NCBI RefSeq assembly: GCF_031585635.1
Contig: NZ_CP134196.1
Location: 496,001-560,000, forward strand
DNA: 64,000 bases
Reading direction: 5' to 3'
From: Paraburkholderia sp. FT54
GTDB taxonomy: Bacteria; Pseudomonadota; Gammaproteobacteria; Burkholderiales; Burkholderiaceae
The stretch's first letter is position 1, and each line of letters begins with the position of its first letter. Both the position numbers and the translations under genes were made by a program. Shown here piece by piece: positions 27,059 through 37,105 of the stretch. The notes beneath the pieces were generated by a model that searched no databases, was not told where the DNA came from, and saw only the letters and a list, made by a program, of their open reading frames with translations.

Positions 27059-28162
27059 ATGCTGCTTATCGATAACGATTGCGTGGCGCGCGTGCTGACG
27101 ATGCGCGATTGCATCGACGTACAGGAACGCGCGTTTGCCGGTTTGCCGGATGGCGCGTCGATAGGACGCCCGCGTATCGACACGTATGTGCCGACGCAGC
27201 GCGACGACGGCTATTACCGTTTCGGCTCGGTCGATGGCGCGACCGGCGGCATTCTGGCGGTGCGTCTGAAATCGGACGTGATGGTGTGGCCGCGTGACGC
27301 CGACGGCCGCGCGGGCAGCGAGCAGAAGTACTGCGTCGAGCCCGGCACCTATTGCGGACTGGTGATGCTGTTCAGTACCGAGAACGGCAAGCCGCTTGCG
27401 ATGCTCAACGACGGCCACCTGCAACACATGCGCGTGGGCGGCGCGGCGGGGCTCGGCACGCGGCTGCTCGCTCGTGAGGACTCGCATGTCATTGGCATGA
27501 TCGGCTCGGGCGGCATGGCGGAAACGTTTCTCGAGGCGCTGGCGGCAGTGCGCGACATCCGCCGCGTGCGGGTCTTCAGCCGTCGCGAGTCGAACCGTGT
27601 GCGTTTTGCGCGAGATATGGCGGCGAAACTCGGGATCGAAGTCAACGCCGTCGGCTCGGCCGAAGAGGCCGTGCGCGGCGCCGACATCGTCGCCACTTGC
27701 ACCGACAGCATGACGCCTGTGCTCGACGCCGGCTGGCTGGAACCCGGCATGCACGTGGTGGCGCTCACGCCGCGTGAATTCGACGCCAGGGTCGCGAGTC
27801 GCTTCGACGTGAGCATCGCGCAAGGCCATGAACGTCTGCCGATGCAGGAGAGCGAACGCTTCAGCCAGCATGTATCGGGCAGCCCGAATGCGTTTATCGG
27901 TGGCAGCGGCGAGGAGCGGGCGCATCTGCCGGTGTCGCGCGGAGAGAGGGTGGATACGACGGGCTGGCCGGTCTACACCGACGTGATTACCGGCCGCGCG
28001 ACCGGCCGCACGGATGCCCGGCAGATCACGTTCTATTACACGGTGGGCAACTGGGGCGTCCAGTTTGCGGCGGTGGGTGGGCACGTGTATCGGGAAGCGT
28101 CGCGATTGGGTCTCGGCATTGCGTTGCCGGATCACTACTTCCTGCAGTCCATCAGAAATTGA
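27059..28162 (+). CDS. Ornithine cyclodeaminase/mu-crystallin family protein
   Basis: 367 residues. The NAD-binding core GMIGSGGMAETFLEALAAV (about 147 on) and HMRVGGAAGLGTRLLARED identify the family, which includes ornithine cyclodeaminase, alanine dehydrogenase of archaea, ketimine reductases and iminosuccinate reductase. The C-terminal half is longer than in ornithine cyclodeaminase. Follows the TcuA-like gene by 27 bp. In a polycarboxylate context an imine reductase role is attractive but not shown. A second, shorter homologue lies at 51898. Confidence 0.8.
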   Translation: MLLIDNDCVARVLTMRDCIDVQERAFAGLPDGASIGRPRIDTYVPTQRDDGYYRFGSVDGATGGILAVRLKSDVMVWPRDADGRAGSEQKYCVEPGTYCGLVMLFSTENGKPLAMLNDGHLQHMRVGGAAGLGTRLLAREDSHVIGMIGSGGMAETFLEALAAVRDIRRVRVFSRRESNRVRFARDMAAKLGIEVNAVGSAEEAVRGADIVATCTDSMTPVLDAGWLEPGMHVVALTPREFDARVASRFDVSIAQGHERLPMQESERFSQHVSGSPNAFIGGSGEERAHLPVSRGERVDTTGWPVYTDVITGRATGRTDARQITFYYTVGNWGVQFAAVGGHVYREASRLGLGIALPDHYFLQSIRN

Positions 28163-28534
28163 AAAGAGGCTGCCTCGGCTCGCACATAGACCGGCGCAAC
28201 CGGCGCGAATGAACCGGACGTATGTTCTCTGCGGAATGCGCAGAGAATTCGCCGCATGTCCCTTTCGCGCAGCCTCGTTGGCCATCCTCCGCAGGCGTTC
28301 TTGAATACTGCATCCGCAGTGATACGCCTGTGGCAGCGCCACCATGCCGGTTCCTCAATCTGGCCCGCGTTAACAATTTCTTTAGACTAAGTCGATGGTG
28401 CGGGAGACGCTCTGATCGCAGGATTGACAAAGCGATAGCAACGCGACGCCGCATGTTCGCGGGAGTCGTCCGGGATCGCCTTACGGCCGGTCTTACGCTG
28501 ACCGTTTCCGCACTTGTGGGAAGGAGAAATTGAC
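28163..28534. other. Intergenic region with hairpin (28225-28247)
   Basis: 372 bp without a supported gene. A perfect 9-bp hairpin, TTCTCTGCG-GAATG-CGCAGAGAA, lies at 28225-28247, 63 bp beyond the ornithine-cyclodeaminase-family stop; it lacks a T-run and may be a transcript-end stabiliser or terminator. The right part (about 28370-28500) presumably contains the promoter for the small exported protein. No other feature recognised. Confidence 0.5.
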
Positions 28535-28786
28535 ATGAAAACGATTCGAATCGTCGCGCTCTGCGCGATCGGCATGTTCCTCGGACAGGCGTGGGCGCAA
28601 GACAAACCCGTGCCGTCGGGAACCGAAACGTCTGTTCAGGACGTGGGTGGCGTCACTGACGCGTCGAGAGGTGAAACGGGAATGGCAATGAGTCCAGCAC
28701 GGCAACAGGCCTATCCGGACCTCGGCGGCGCCCGGCAATCCGGAGACCCAAGCCGTTTCGTGAGCAATACGTTCCGCCACCATTGA
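28535..28786 (+). CDS. Small exported protein of unknown function
   Basis: 83 residues. A signal peptide, MKTIRIVALCAIGMFLGQAWA, with cleavage after AWA-Q, is followed by a short polar, Gly/Ser/Thr-rich mature part ending in FRHH. AAGGAG 8 nt before ATG 28535 fixes the start. Not recognised as a named family; the form is like small periplasmic proteins common in Burkholderiaceae. Stands alone between the polycarboxylate island and the minus-strand regulator. Confidence 0.7.
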   Translation: MKTIRIVALCAIGMFLGQAWAQDKPVPSGTETSVQDVGGVTDASRGETGMAMSPARQQAYPDLGGARQSGDPSRFVSNTFRHH

Positions 28787-28922
28787 CTGCCGCGCAACCG
28801 CTGCGCGCGACTGCCGTTCCGCACGATGAGTACCCGCGCATACGCTCATCGCGCGTAACGGTGGCAGGTTGCGGCTCCGACCGGATGCCGCACGGCGGAT
28901 GATGTTGGGGCGACGTGCCGGC

Positions 28923-30683
28923 TCAGTAGCCGATACGCTTTTCGACGCTGCGGAATCGCCCCGTCGACCGATAGCGATGGAACCACGCATTCGTGCGAAG
29001 CTCGCACAGGCGCGGCGAATGTTCGGCAAGCGCAACGTCGAGCCAATGAAACATCTCGTCCGGCTGGTCGAGCCTCGCGTAGATTTCCGCAAACAGAAAC
29101 GGCGACGTATAGCGCCTTTGACGCCTCGTCATCAGATCCTGCAAATACCATTGAAGAACCTTTTTGTGGCCCCCGGACTCCCAGACCGTGCGAATAGTCT
29201 CTGCGCGAGCGAATTCGCCGCACCGAGTGAGCGCATCAATGGTCGCTTCGACTGCTTCCTCGTATTGCCCCTGCTGTTCATAGGCGGTCGCGAGTAGCTG
29301 ATAGACAAGCGGGGAGCGATTGCCATGCCCAGCGTTCAGGCACTCACGAATCACTTCGTCGTATTTGCCCGCCTGTACGAGCCCGAATACACGTGATCCT
29401 TCGAAGCCGAGCGGGTCGACCTTTTCGGCACGCTCGAACTGGGCTCTGCCTTCCGCTTCCCGGCCAAGCACCAGCAGGAGTCGCGCATACAGGCGGCTCG
29501 TTTCGGCGTGGCTCGGGTTCAGGCGCAACGCCTCGAGGAATTCCTCTTCCGCCCGGTGCCAGTCCCAGTCATAGAAGTAGTGCACGCCCGCCAGCGCCTG
29601 GTGAGCCTCGGGAAGATTGGCGTCCAGTTCCAGTGCCCGCAGCGCCGCCTGCCGCGCTCGCGGGTGGCCCTCGGACGGTGCGCAGACTCCGTGCGTCGCC
29701 GCGGCACCTAAAACGTTCGACATCCCCACATATCCGAGCGCGTAAGTCGGGTCCCGCTCGATCGCCAGTTCGAAGTAGCCGCGCGCGCGAACGAAGTCCT
29801 CGTCGCTCAGCGCGTGATGCGCGGCAAAGCCCGCATCGAAGTGCACGCGGCGAGTCCAGTAGAAACGGCCGCGCAGATACGCATCGTGCGCCGCGGGATC
29901 GACCGGCAAACGCCTTGCCAGCCTGTGCCGCTGCTGTTCCGCAAGCGCGGGCGATACTTCCTTGGCGAGCGCCGTTCCAACTTCTTTCTGGATTTCCAGC
30001 GCTCCGCTTGCAATCGGCTCATACGCGCGGCTCCAGATCTGCACCTGATCGAAGCAGCGGATCAGTTGCGCCAGAATGCGAATCCTCATGCCGTCCCGCT
30101 TGAGCGCACCTTCCAGCACGTAGTCGATCGACAACTCGCGCGCGATCTCCGCGATACTCTTGCTGACGCGTCGGCAGTGGGCGGCGGTCGTCCTCGAAAT
30201 GACAAGGATGCGCTCCGGATCGAGCATGCCGATACTGGCGGAGGTTTCGTCGGCCAGCGCATCGCAGAAACTGTCCTGGCCAGGATCGCAGGTCTGGTTT
30301 TCGAACGGCAGAACCAGTATCCGCACGGCTTCCTGCAGGGCAGGCACGGATTCCTCGCGCACGGGCCGCACGTTGTTCAGGCGATAGCCTTTGCCTTTGA
30401 CCGTGATGATGTACTGCGGGTTGACCGGATCGTCCTGAAGCGCGACGCGGATTTTCCGGATTGCCGTATTGATGCAGTTGTCCGTTTCGCGAAACGCATT
30501 TGCGCCCCACAGTGCTCTCACGATATCCGCACGCGTGACGAGTTGCCCGTTGCGGGATGCCATCAGGATCAGCAATTCCATCGGCAGACGCTCGAGGCTG
30601 ACCTTTTCGCCCGCGCGGCGCAATTCGTAGCGCTGAATGTTCAGTTCGACATCCGCAATCCGGACGGATTCTGGCGTGTTCAT
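28923..30683 (-). CDS. Winged-helix (OmpR/CadC-type) regulator with TolB-like and TPR domains
   Basis: 586 residues from ATG 30683, chosen for AGGAG 5 nt upstream; the frame continues to 31466 but through the MFS gene in another frame. Residues about 8-100 are an OmpR/PhoB-type winged helix (LERLPMELLILMASRNGQLVTRADI; NTAIRKIRVALQDDP). Then a TolB/FlgO-like domain (ILVLPFENQT; DYVLEGALKRDGMRIRI) and C-terminal TPR repeats (about 260-520). No membrane segment is visible, unlike CadC, so it is cytosolic. Overlaps the upstream MFS stop by 4 nt (ATGA), implying coupling. Confidence 0.85.
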   Translation of the reverse strand: MNTPESVRIADVELNIQRYELRRAGEKVSLERLPMELLILMASRNGQLVTRADIVRALWGANAFRETDNCINTAIRKIRVALQDDPVNPQYIITVKGKGYRLNNVRPVREESVPALQEAVRILVLPFENQTCDPGQDSFCDALADETSASIGMLDPERILVISRTTAAHCRRVSKSIAEIARELSIDYVLEGALKRDGMRIRILAQLIRCFDQVQIWSRAYEPIASGALEIQKEVGTALAKEVSPALAEQQRHRLARRLPVDPAAHDAYLRGRFYWTRRVHFDAGFAAHHALSDEDFVRARGYFELAIERDPTYALGYVGMSNVLGAAATHGVCAPSEGHPRARQAALRALELDANLPEAHQALAGVHYFYDWDWHRAEEEFLEALRLNPSHAETSRLYARLLLVLGREAEGRAQFERAEKVDPLGFEGSRVFGLVQAGKYDEVIRECLNAGHGNRSPLVYQLLATAYEQQGQYEEAVEATIDALTRCGEFARAETIRTVWESGGHKKVLQWYLQDLMTRRQRRYTSPFLFAEIYARLDQPDEMFHWLDVALAEHSPRLCELRTNAWFHRYRSTGRFRSVEKRIGY

Positions 30684-32005
30684 CTGCGCTCCTGCCATCG
30701 CGAGTTGCGGTTCACGGCGACGACGTCGGCGCGCCGCCGCTCGCGCTTCATGCCGAATGAAGCCGCGAATGCAAACGTTGAGCACAACACAATGACGAGC
30801 GCGGGCGCGGGCATCCAGTGCAGGCCGGAAACGAGGGAATTCGCCGCGAGCGGCGTCAGTCCCAGCGACGCGGCCAGTCCGAGATTCATGGCCGTGGCAA
30901 CGCCGCTGAATCGGACGTCGATGGGGAACAATTCCGCAATCGCGCACGCGAAGGTTCCGTTGGCGAAGGAGCTGACGACGCCGGCCATCAGGAACAGCGC
31001 AGGCAGGCTCGCGTAGTGACGGGCGGCCGCAATGAAAAAGAAGGGCGCGAAAAGCGCGGACAAGACGGTTCCCGACCTGAACACGTAACGGCGCGGCAAC
31101 AGGTCGCCGACGTGCGACGTCACGAGAATGCAGGCGGCCACGACGATCAGGTAGCACGTCTGGGCACTGGCGATCTGCTGCGTGTCGTATTGAAGCCTTT
31201 GCAGATAACTTGGCGTGAAGCCGATAAAAATACCACCCGACGCGCCCGCCAGCAGAGACGCGCCCGTACCTGTCGCCAGGGGAGCGAAATGGTTGCGAAA
31301 CAGGACGGCAAGAGGTTCGCGATGCCGCGCGCCAATGGCCTGCGCGTACTCGTCGGTCTCCGCGAGCGTGCGGCGCAGTGCAAAGCTCAGCAGCCCGACC
31401 ATTCCACCCAGCAGGAAACCGATCCGCCATCCGAACGCGTTGATCTGCCCGGGTGTGAGCGCCCATTGCATGGCAAGGTTAATGCTCGTCGCCAGAAGCA
31501 ACGCAAGGTTGACCGCGACGAACACGATGCCGCACAGAAGCCCCGGTCTGCCGCGCGCGCTTTCGACGGCGTAGACGATTGCACCTGGCAACTCGCCGCC
31601 CAGGCATAGACCCTGGATAAGCCGCAGCACGAGAAGAAGTGCCGGCGCAAGCGCGCCCGATGCCGCATATGAAGGAAGTATTCCGATGAGAAGCGTCGAA
31701 ACGGCGGCGATCATCGCCGACGACACAAAGACGAGGCGTCGGCCGTGCGTGTCGCCGAACCGCCCAAGAAGGATGCCGCCCACGGGCCTGGAAAGGTAGC
31801 CGATGGCCAGCACCGTGAACGACAGCGTCTCCGCCGGCACGCCAGTTCCTGTCGGAAAGAACTCGCTGCCGATGCTTCTTGCGAAGAATCCGAAGATGAC
31901 GAAATCGAATACTTCGAGCGCCCCTCCCGTGCTGGCGACCAGAATGGTCCAGCGTTGGTGCGCCGTCATCGACTCTGTTCGGATTAGGGGCGAATCGTCG
32001 AGCAT
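30680..32005 (-). CDS. MFS transporter (MHS/ShiA-like)
   Basis: 441 residues. GGALEVFDFVIFGFFARSIGSEFFP and RPVGGILLGRFGDTHGRR mark the metabolite:H+ symporter branch of the MFS; about 12 membrane segments are visible. The stop overlaps the start of the winged-helix/TPR regulator by 4 nt. Start ATG 32005 has AGGGA upstream; ATG 31969 is an alternative. The substrate is unknown; coupling to its own regulator suggests substrate-level control (inference). Confidence 0.85.
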   Translation of the reverse strand: MLDDSPLIRTESMTAHQRWTILVASTGGALEVFDFVIFGFFARSIGSEFFPTGTGVPAETLSFTVLAIGYLSRPVGGILLGRFGDTHGRRLVFVSSAMIAAVSTLLIGILPSYAASGALAPALLLVLRLIQGLCLGGELPGAIVYAVESARGRPGLLCGIVFVAVNLALLLATSINLAMQWALTPGQINAFGWRIGFLLGGMVGLLSFALRRTLAETDEYAQAIGARHREPLAVLFRNHFAPLATGTGASLLAGASGGIFIGFTPSYLQRLQYDTQQIASAQTCYLIVVAACILVTSHVGDLLPRRYVFRSGTVLSALFAPFFFIAAARHYASLPALFLMAGVVSSFANGTFACAIAELFPIDVRFSGVATAMNLGLAASLGLTPLAANSLVSGLHWMPAPALVIVLCSTFAFAASFGMKRERRRADVVAVNRNSRWQERR

Positions 32006-32292
32006 GGAAATCCCTGATATTACCAGGCATCACTACCGTTTTAAGCGGACGCCGCGTTCGAGAGACGCGTTCAGCCACCACCCTGTCAACCCGGCTTCGG
32101 CGACGGCGCGTGATCAGTCTGGCTTAAATATGATGGACGACAATTCGCGTACGAGGAAGGTCTTTAGATTCGCCTTGTGGTTCTTACTCGACGTGTGCAG
32201 CACTCGCAACCCGGCGCTCGGCGCGAGGTCCGCGATGGCGTTCCCGATCTCGCCGCTGGAGGTTCAGCGTAGGCACTTTCGTGTTCTGCTAC

Positions 32293-32796
32293 TTACTTCA
32301 TCCGTTGCCACACGACTTTCGATGCACCGTAACCGAAGCTCCCGGGCGTGATGTAGGTGAGCCGGTCGCCATCGAGGGTGAATGGGCGCCGTTGAACATC
32401 GCCGTCCCAGTTCGGAAAGGTACTTTTCTGAATGTGGAAAACAATTACCTGTTCGGCCGGATCGACCGTATAGGTGCCGAAATGCGCGAAGTTGCCTTGG
32501 GCGATGCGTTGGTTCTCTTCGGACGTACCCGATAAGCGGTTACCCGATGCGAACTTCGGCAAATCCGCACGAACTCCGAGCAGAACATAGCGGCCGTCGC
32601 TGCCGAAGATCAGCTGGCCGTACGGATGCGGACCGAGCACTTCGACTTCACTGCCGCTTCTTGAAACGGTCAACGAAACCAAAGACCACGAACCTGCCAC
32701 GCCGGGCGCCGCCTGGGCAAAAGTCTTGGGGATGGCGAGACATATTGCGAAGGCCACCAGCGCGGCGGCCCGCAGGGTTTGGAGCATGGGCTTCAT
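32293..32796 (-). CDS. Lipocalin-like domain exported protein
   Basis: 167 residues from ATG 32796, which has CGGAGAA upstream (longer frame to 32853). A signal peptide with ALVAFAICLAIPKTFA then AQAAP is visible. The mature part begins GVAGSWSLVSLTV and carries YGQLIFGSDGRYVLLGVR, matching lipocalin-like proteins of the PF13924 type, beta barrels of unknown ligand. Probably periplasmic. Stands alone, with an empty 287-bp space to the MFS gene upstream. Confidence 0.78.
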   Translation of the reverse strand: MKPMLQTLRAAALVAFAICLAIPKTFAQAAPGVAGSWSLVSLTVSRSGSEVEVLGPHPYGQLIFGSDGRYVLLGVRADLPKFASGNRLSGTSEENQRIAQGNFAHFGTYTVDPAEQVIVFHIQKSTFPNWDGDVQRRPFTLDGDRLTYITPGSFGYGASKVVWQRMK

Positions 32797-33002
32797 GGCG
32801 TTCTCCGGCACACGAGAGGGCGGCACCATTCCCTTCGATTCTCGGCGTGCCATGCCTCGTTGTCCCCGATCACCAGAAGCGAAGACAAGCTAGTAGGATA
32901 GCTTTCCCGGCCACGACTTCCAATGAACATTGGAAGCCGAAGTTGACACTGGCCGGACAGGGCTGCGACCCTTGCGCGCCTCTTTCGCCCTTTGCTCTGT
33001 CC

Positions 33003-35240
33003 TCAAGCCATTTCCGCGCTCAGCAGATCTTCGATCATGATCGGCAACTTCCGCACGCGCACGCCGGTTGCATGATGGGTCGCGTCGGTAATCGCCGCCG
33101 CGATGCCCGCAAGGCCGATCTCCGCAATCCCGCGAGCGCCGAGTTCGTTGAACACGGTGTCCGGATGATCGAGAAAGGTCACGTCGAGTTCCGGCGTATC
33201 CGCGTTCGACGCGATGATGTAATCGGCCAGGTTGCTGTTGATCGGTGCGCCGGTCTGCCTGTCGTACGTCGTGTGCTCGAACAGCGCCATGCCGACGCCC
33301 ATCACGACTGCGCCTTCGATCTGGTTGCGGGCGGCGCGCGGGTTGACGATGCGTCCTCCGTCGATCACCGTGACGACGCGGCTCACCCGCAACCGTGCGA
33401 TCTCCGGCTGCCACGTGACTTCGGCGAAGTGCGCGCCGTAGGAATAGATGGAGAAGCGCTTCTTGAGCGGATCGTCGAAGCCGCCCTTGGCGCTGCCGCT
33501 GCCCGACGCCGCGCGCATTTTCGCTGCTTCGAGAATCTGGCCGAACGGCACGCCGCGCTCCGGCGCGTCGCCCTTGCGATGCACGTGTGCGGCGCTGAAC
33601 GCGAGCGTATCTTCGGCCGCACCTTTGAACGGCGAACCGTCGACGGCCGCCGCACGCGAGAGTAACAGCTTGATGGCCGCACGCACAGCATCGAGCACGG
33701 CGGGAATCACCGATGCAGTCGCCGCGCTGCCACCCGAAACCGGTCCCGGTGGCAATACGGAATCGCCGAGACCAACCTCGATGCGCTCGAGCGCAATGCC
33801 GGTCTCTTCCGCGACCAGTTGCGCGAGCACCGTGTACGTGCCGGTGCCGATGTCCTGCGTGCCGCACACCACGCGGGCGCTGCCGTCCGCTCGAAGATCG
33901 ACGTCCGCGGCAGCGGAAAAGCGCAACCCGGGCCAAACGCAGGCGCCGACGCCCCAGCCCAAAGTCAGGCCGTCGCGCTGCATCGATCCGGCGCCCGGCT
34001 TGCGTTGCGACCATCCGAACCGTTCGGCGCCAGTGCGCAAACATTCGACGAGATGCCGTGAAGAGAACGGCAAACCCGTGCTTTCGTCGACGCGCGGTTC
34101 ATTGCGCAGCCTCAATTCGACGGGATCGAGGTTCAGCACGTGCGCCAGTTCGTTCATCGCCGATTCGATTGCGTACAGCCCGGGCACGGCGCCTGGACCG
34201 CGCATCGACGTCGGCGAGCCGACGTTGCGGCGCGCGAGGCCGGAGGTCACGCGCAGATTCGGCGTGCTATAGATGAGCGGCGTGACTTCGCCGCAGCCTT
34301 CCTCGTATTCGTCGGCGATGGCGGTGTGGTTGACGTAGTCGTGCCGCAACGACGTGAGCGTGCCGTCGCGTTCAGCCGACAGCCGCACGCGCTGCTGCGT
34401 GACGGGACGGTGGCCGACATTCTGGAACATCATCTTGCGGCTCACGACCAGCTTCACGGGACGGCCGGTCAGGCGCGTCGCCGCCGCCGCGAGCAGCGTG
34501 TGCGGCCACACCCACAGCTTGCCGCCAAAGCCCGATCCGAGATAGCGGGAGATCACGCGGATTTTTTCCTTCGGCACGCCGAGCATCTGCGAGAGCGTGC
34601 CCAGGTGGACCGAAATGGCCTGCGTGGTCTCGTAGAACGTGTAGTTCTCACCATCCCATTGCGCGATCGACGCGTGCAGTTCGATCGGGTTGTGCGTTTC
34701 CGTCGGTGTCACGTAGGTTGCGTCGAGCGTCGCCGGCGCAGCGTCGAACGCACGCTCCGGGTCGCCGCGCTCGCTCTCGACTTTGGGCTTGTCGTCGGCC
34801 TCGAGTTCGTCGCTCACGTCGTGCGGCGTGATTTCGTAGCCGGCCCCGATTGCCGCCGATGCCGCGCTCGCGGCCTCGAAGGTATCGGCGATCACGACGG
34901 CAATGTACTGGCCGTAATAGCGGATGATGTCGTCCTCGAAGGGCGGCCGCGCTTCGTCGACGTAGCCGGTGTCCATCGAGTTGCCGGAGAGCCGGTAGAA
35001 GCGGCCGATATTGCCTCGATGCAGCACCGCGTGCACGCCGGGCATGGCCTCGGCGTCCGCGATGTCGAGCGACACGAGCCGGCCGCTCGCAATCGTGCTG
35101 CACACCGGCACGGCAATCAGCAGATCGGGCAAATCGACATCGGAGGTATAGGTGGCGCTGCCGCTGACCTTCAGCGGTCCGTCGACGCGCGCATGGGGCT
35201 GTCCGATCACGGACAGCACGGAGTCGGGCAAGGTGGACAT
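33003..35240 (-). CDS. Xanthine dehydrogenase-family molybdopterin-binding subunit (PaoC-like, copy 1)
   Basis: 745 residues. Moco-binding segments include SGFGGK, the TQDIGTGTYT loop, SMRGPG and PPGPVSGGSAA. The C-terminal GARGIAEIGLAG keeps the base Glu but has Ala where most relatives have Gly (GVGEIG). Catalytic subunit of a molybdo-iron-sulfur flavoenzyme that hydroxylates aldehydes or N-heterocycles. Third gene of a minus-strand operon after the Fe-S and FAD subunits (25 bp gap). It has no Tat signal itself, as is normal for this subunit. Highly similar in layout to 46042-48282. Confidence 0.9.
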   Translation of the reverse strand: MSTLPDSVLSVIGQPHARVDGPLKVSGSATYTSDVDLPDLLIAVPVCSTIASGRLVSLDIADAEAMPGVHAVLHRGNIGRFYRLSGNSMDTGYVDEARPPFEDDIIRYYGQYIAVVIADTFEAASAASAAIGAGYEITPHDVSDELEADDKPKVESERGDPERAFDAAPATLDATYVTPTETHNPIELHASIAQWDGENYTFYETTQAISVHLGTLSQMLGVPKEKIRVISRYLGSGFGGKLWVWPHTLLAAAATRLTGRPVKLVVSRKMMFQNVGHRPVTQQRVRLSAERDGTLTSLRHDYVNHTAIADEYEEGCGEVTPLIYSTPNLRVTSGLARRNVGSPTSMRGPGAVPGLYAIESAMNELAHVLNLDPVELRLRNEPRVDESTGLPFSSRHLVECLRTGAERFGWSQRKPGAGSMQRDGLTLGWGVGACVWPGLRFSAAADVDLRADGSARVVCGTQDIGTGTYTVLAQLVAEETGIALERIEVGLGDSVLPPGPVSGGSAATASVIPAVLDAVRAAIKLLLSRAAAVDGSPFKGAAEDTLAFSAAHVHRKGDAPERGVPFGQILEAAKMRAASGSGSAKGGFDDPLKKRFSIYSYGAHFAEVTWQPEIARLRVSRVVTVIDGGRIVNPRAARNQIEGAVVMGVGMALFEHTTYDRQTGAPINSNLADYIIASNADTPELDVTFLDHPDTVFNELGARGIAEIGLAGIAAAITDATHHATGVRVRKLPIMIEDLLSAEMA

Positions 35241-35264
35241 GGTGCGTTCCTCTCGATCGGCGGT

Positions 35265-36263
35265 TCAGGTCGTGGCCTGGGTCAATGCATGGACGATGCA
35301 GCGGCGCGCCAGCTCGACCTTGAAGCCGTTCTGGCTTTGCGGCTTCGCGTTCGCGAGCGCGGCGTCCGCGGCCTTGCGGAAGGTCGCGGCGTCGGGCGTT
35401 GCGCCGCGCAGCACGGATTCCGCTTCGACCGCATGCCACGGCCTGGTGCCCACGCCGCCGAGCGCAACGCGCGCATGCCCGATGCGTCCGCCGTCGAGCG
35501 TCACGACCACGGCGGCCGAAGCCAGCGCGAACTCGTATGACGCCCGATCGCGCAGCTTCAGATAAACCGAGCGCGCTCCCGCTGGTAGAGGCGGCAGTGT
35601 CACGTGCGTGATAAGGTCTCCTGCGCCGAGCACGTTCTCGCGCTGTGGCGTCGCGCCTGGCAACAGGAAGAAGTCGTCGATCGCGATGCTGCGCGCGCCG
35701 TCCGTCCCTTCGACGTAAATGGTCGCGTCGAGCGCGGTCAGGGCGACGTTCATGTCCGACGGGTTGGTGGCGATGCAGGCGTCGCTGCCACCGAGAATGG
35801 CGAGCGTGCGATTGAATCCCTGGATTGCCGGACAGCCCGAGCCCGGCTCGCGCTTGTTGCATGGCATCGCGGTGTCGCGAAAGTACACGCAGCGTGTGCG
35901 CTGCAGCAGGTTGCCGCCGGTCGTCGCCATGTTTCGCAATTGCGCCGACGCTCCCGCGAGCAGCGCCTGCGACAGCACTGCGTACGGTGCGCGGATCAGC
36001 GGATGCAACGCAAGGTCCGCATTTCGCGCCGTCGCCCCGATCTTCACGCCGCCGTCGGGCAGCGCTTCGATACGGTCTAGCGGCAACCGGCTGATGTCGA
36101 CGACGCGCGTCGGCCGCTCGACGTTGAGCTTCATGAGATCGAGCAAGGTCGTGCCGCCTGCGAGAAAGCGCACTTGCGCGCCTTGCTGGGCCGTTGCTGA
36201 GGCCGCGCCCGCCGTGATCGCGTCACGCACGCCGTCGGCGCGCGACAACTTGAAGATTTCCAT
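35265..36263 (-). CDS. Xanthine dehydrogenase-family FAD-binding subunit (PaoB-like, copy 1)
   Basis: 332 residues from ATG 36263 (GAGGAG 7 nt upstream; frame open to 36338). The FAD site [13 protein letters not shown] and [13 protein letters not shown] are diagnostic. An insertion with Cys residues ([12 protein letters not shown]...SGC) resembles the extra [4Fe-4S] site known in E. coli PaoB, so a fourth cluster is likely. Passes electrons from the Fe-S centres via FAD to the acceptor. Lies 11 bp after the 2Fe-2S gene and 24 bp before the molybdenum subunit gene. Confidence 0.9.
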   Translation of the reverse strand: MEIFKLSRADGVRDAITAGAASATAQQGAQVRFLAGGTTLLDLMKLNVERPTRVVDISRLPLDRIEALPDGGVKIGATARNADLALHPLIRAPYAVLSQALLAGASAQLRNMATTGGNLLQRTRCVYFRDTAMPCNKREPGSGCPAIQGFNRTLAILGGSDACIATNPSDMNVALTALDATIYVEGTDGARSIAIDDFFLLPGATPQRENVLGAGDLITHVTLPPLPAGARSVYLKLRDRASYEFALASAAVVVTLDGGRIGHARVALGGVGTRPWHAVEAESVLRGATPDAATFRKAADAALANAKPQSQNGFKVELARRCIVHALTQATT

Positions 36264-36274
36264 GATGGCGCTCC

Positions 36275-36823
<549 letters not shown>

Positions 36824-37105
36824 GCGTTCTCCTCATGGCGAGAGCGGCCACAAGCGGCGTGGCCGGGCGGCAGACTGAAGCAGGAACTGGATCCATTGGC
36901 GACCGCTCGCCGGGTCGCAGGGCATTAGGCCGGCGAGTATCTGAAGACGCGTCACGCGCGCCCGGTCGATTGAGCAGCAATCCTGATGCCCAGGCGTGTC
37001 GTGCCTGAAAATTAGCAGATTTTTGTGTGCATGCCAGAAAAAAACCGGACACGTAAGCGCCCGGCCATTTTGAGGGAACCGGCACAATATCAGACGTTAT
37101 ACACC

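Noticed and set aside
28923..31466. Minus-strand frame of 847 codons over the regulator and the MFS gene
   Set aside because: The upper third is a shadow of the MFS gene in another frame; the AGGAG site and family match put the regulator start at 30683.
32113..32263. Minus-strand open stretch of about 50 codons reading EIGNAIADLAPSAGLRVLHTSS and on to IIFKPD, which looks protein-like
   Set aside because: No start codon or ribosome site, a stop directly upstream and no recognised family; it could be a gene remnant but the evidence is too thin.
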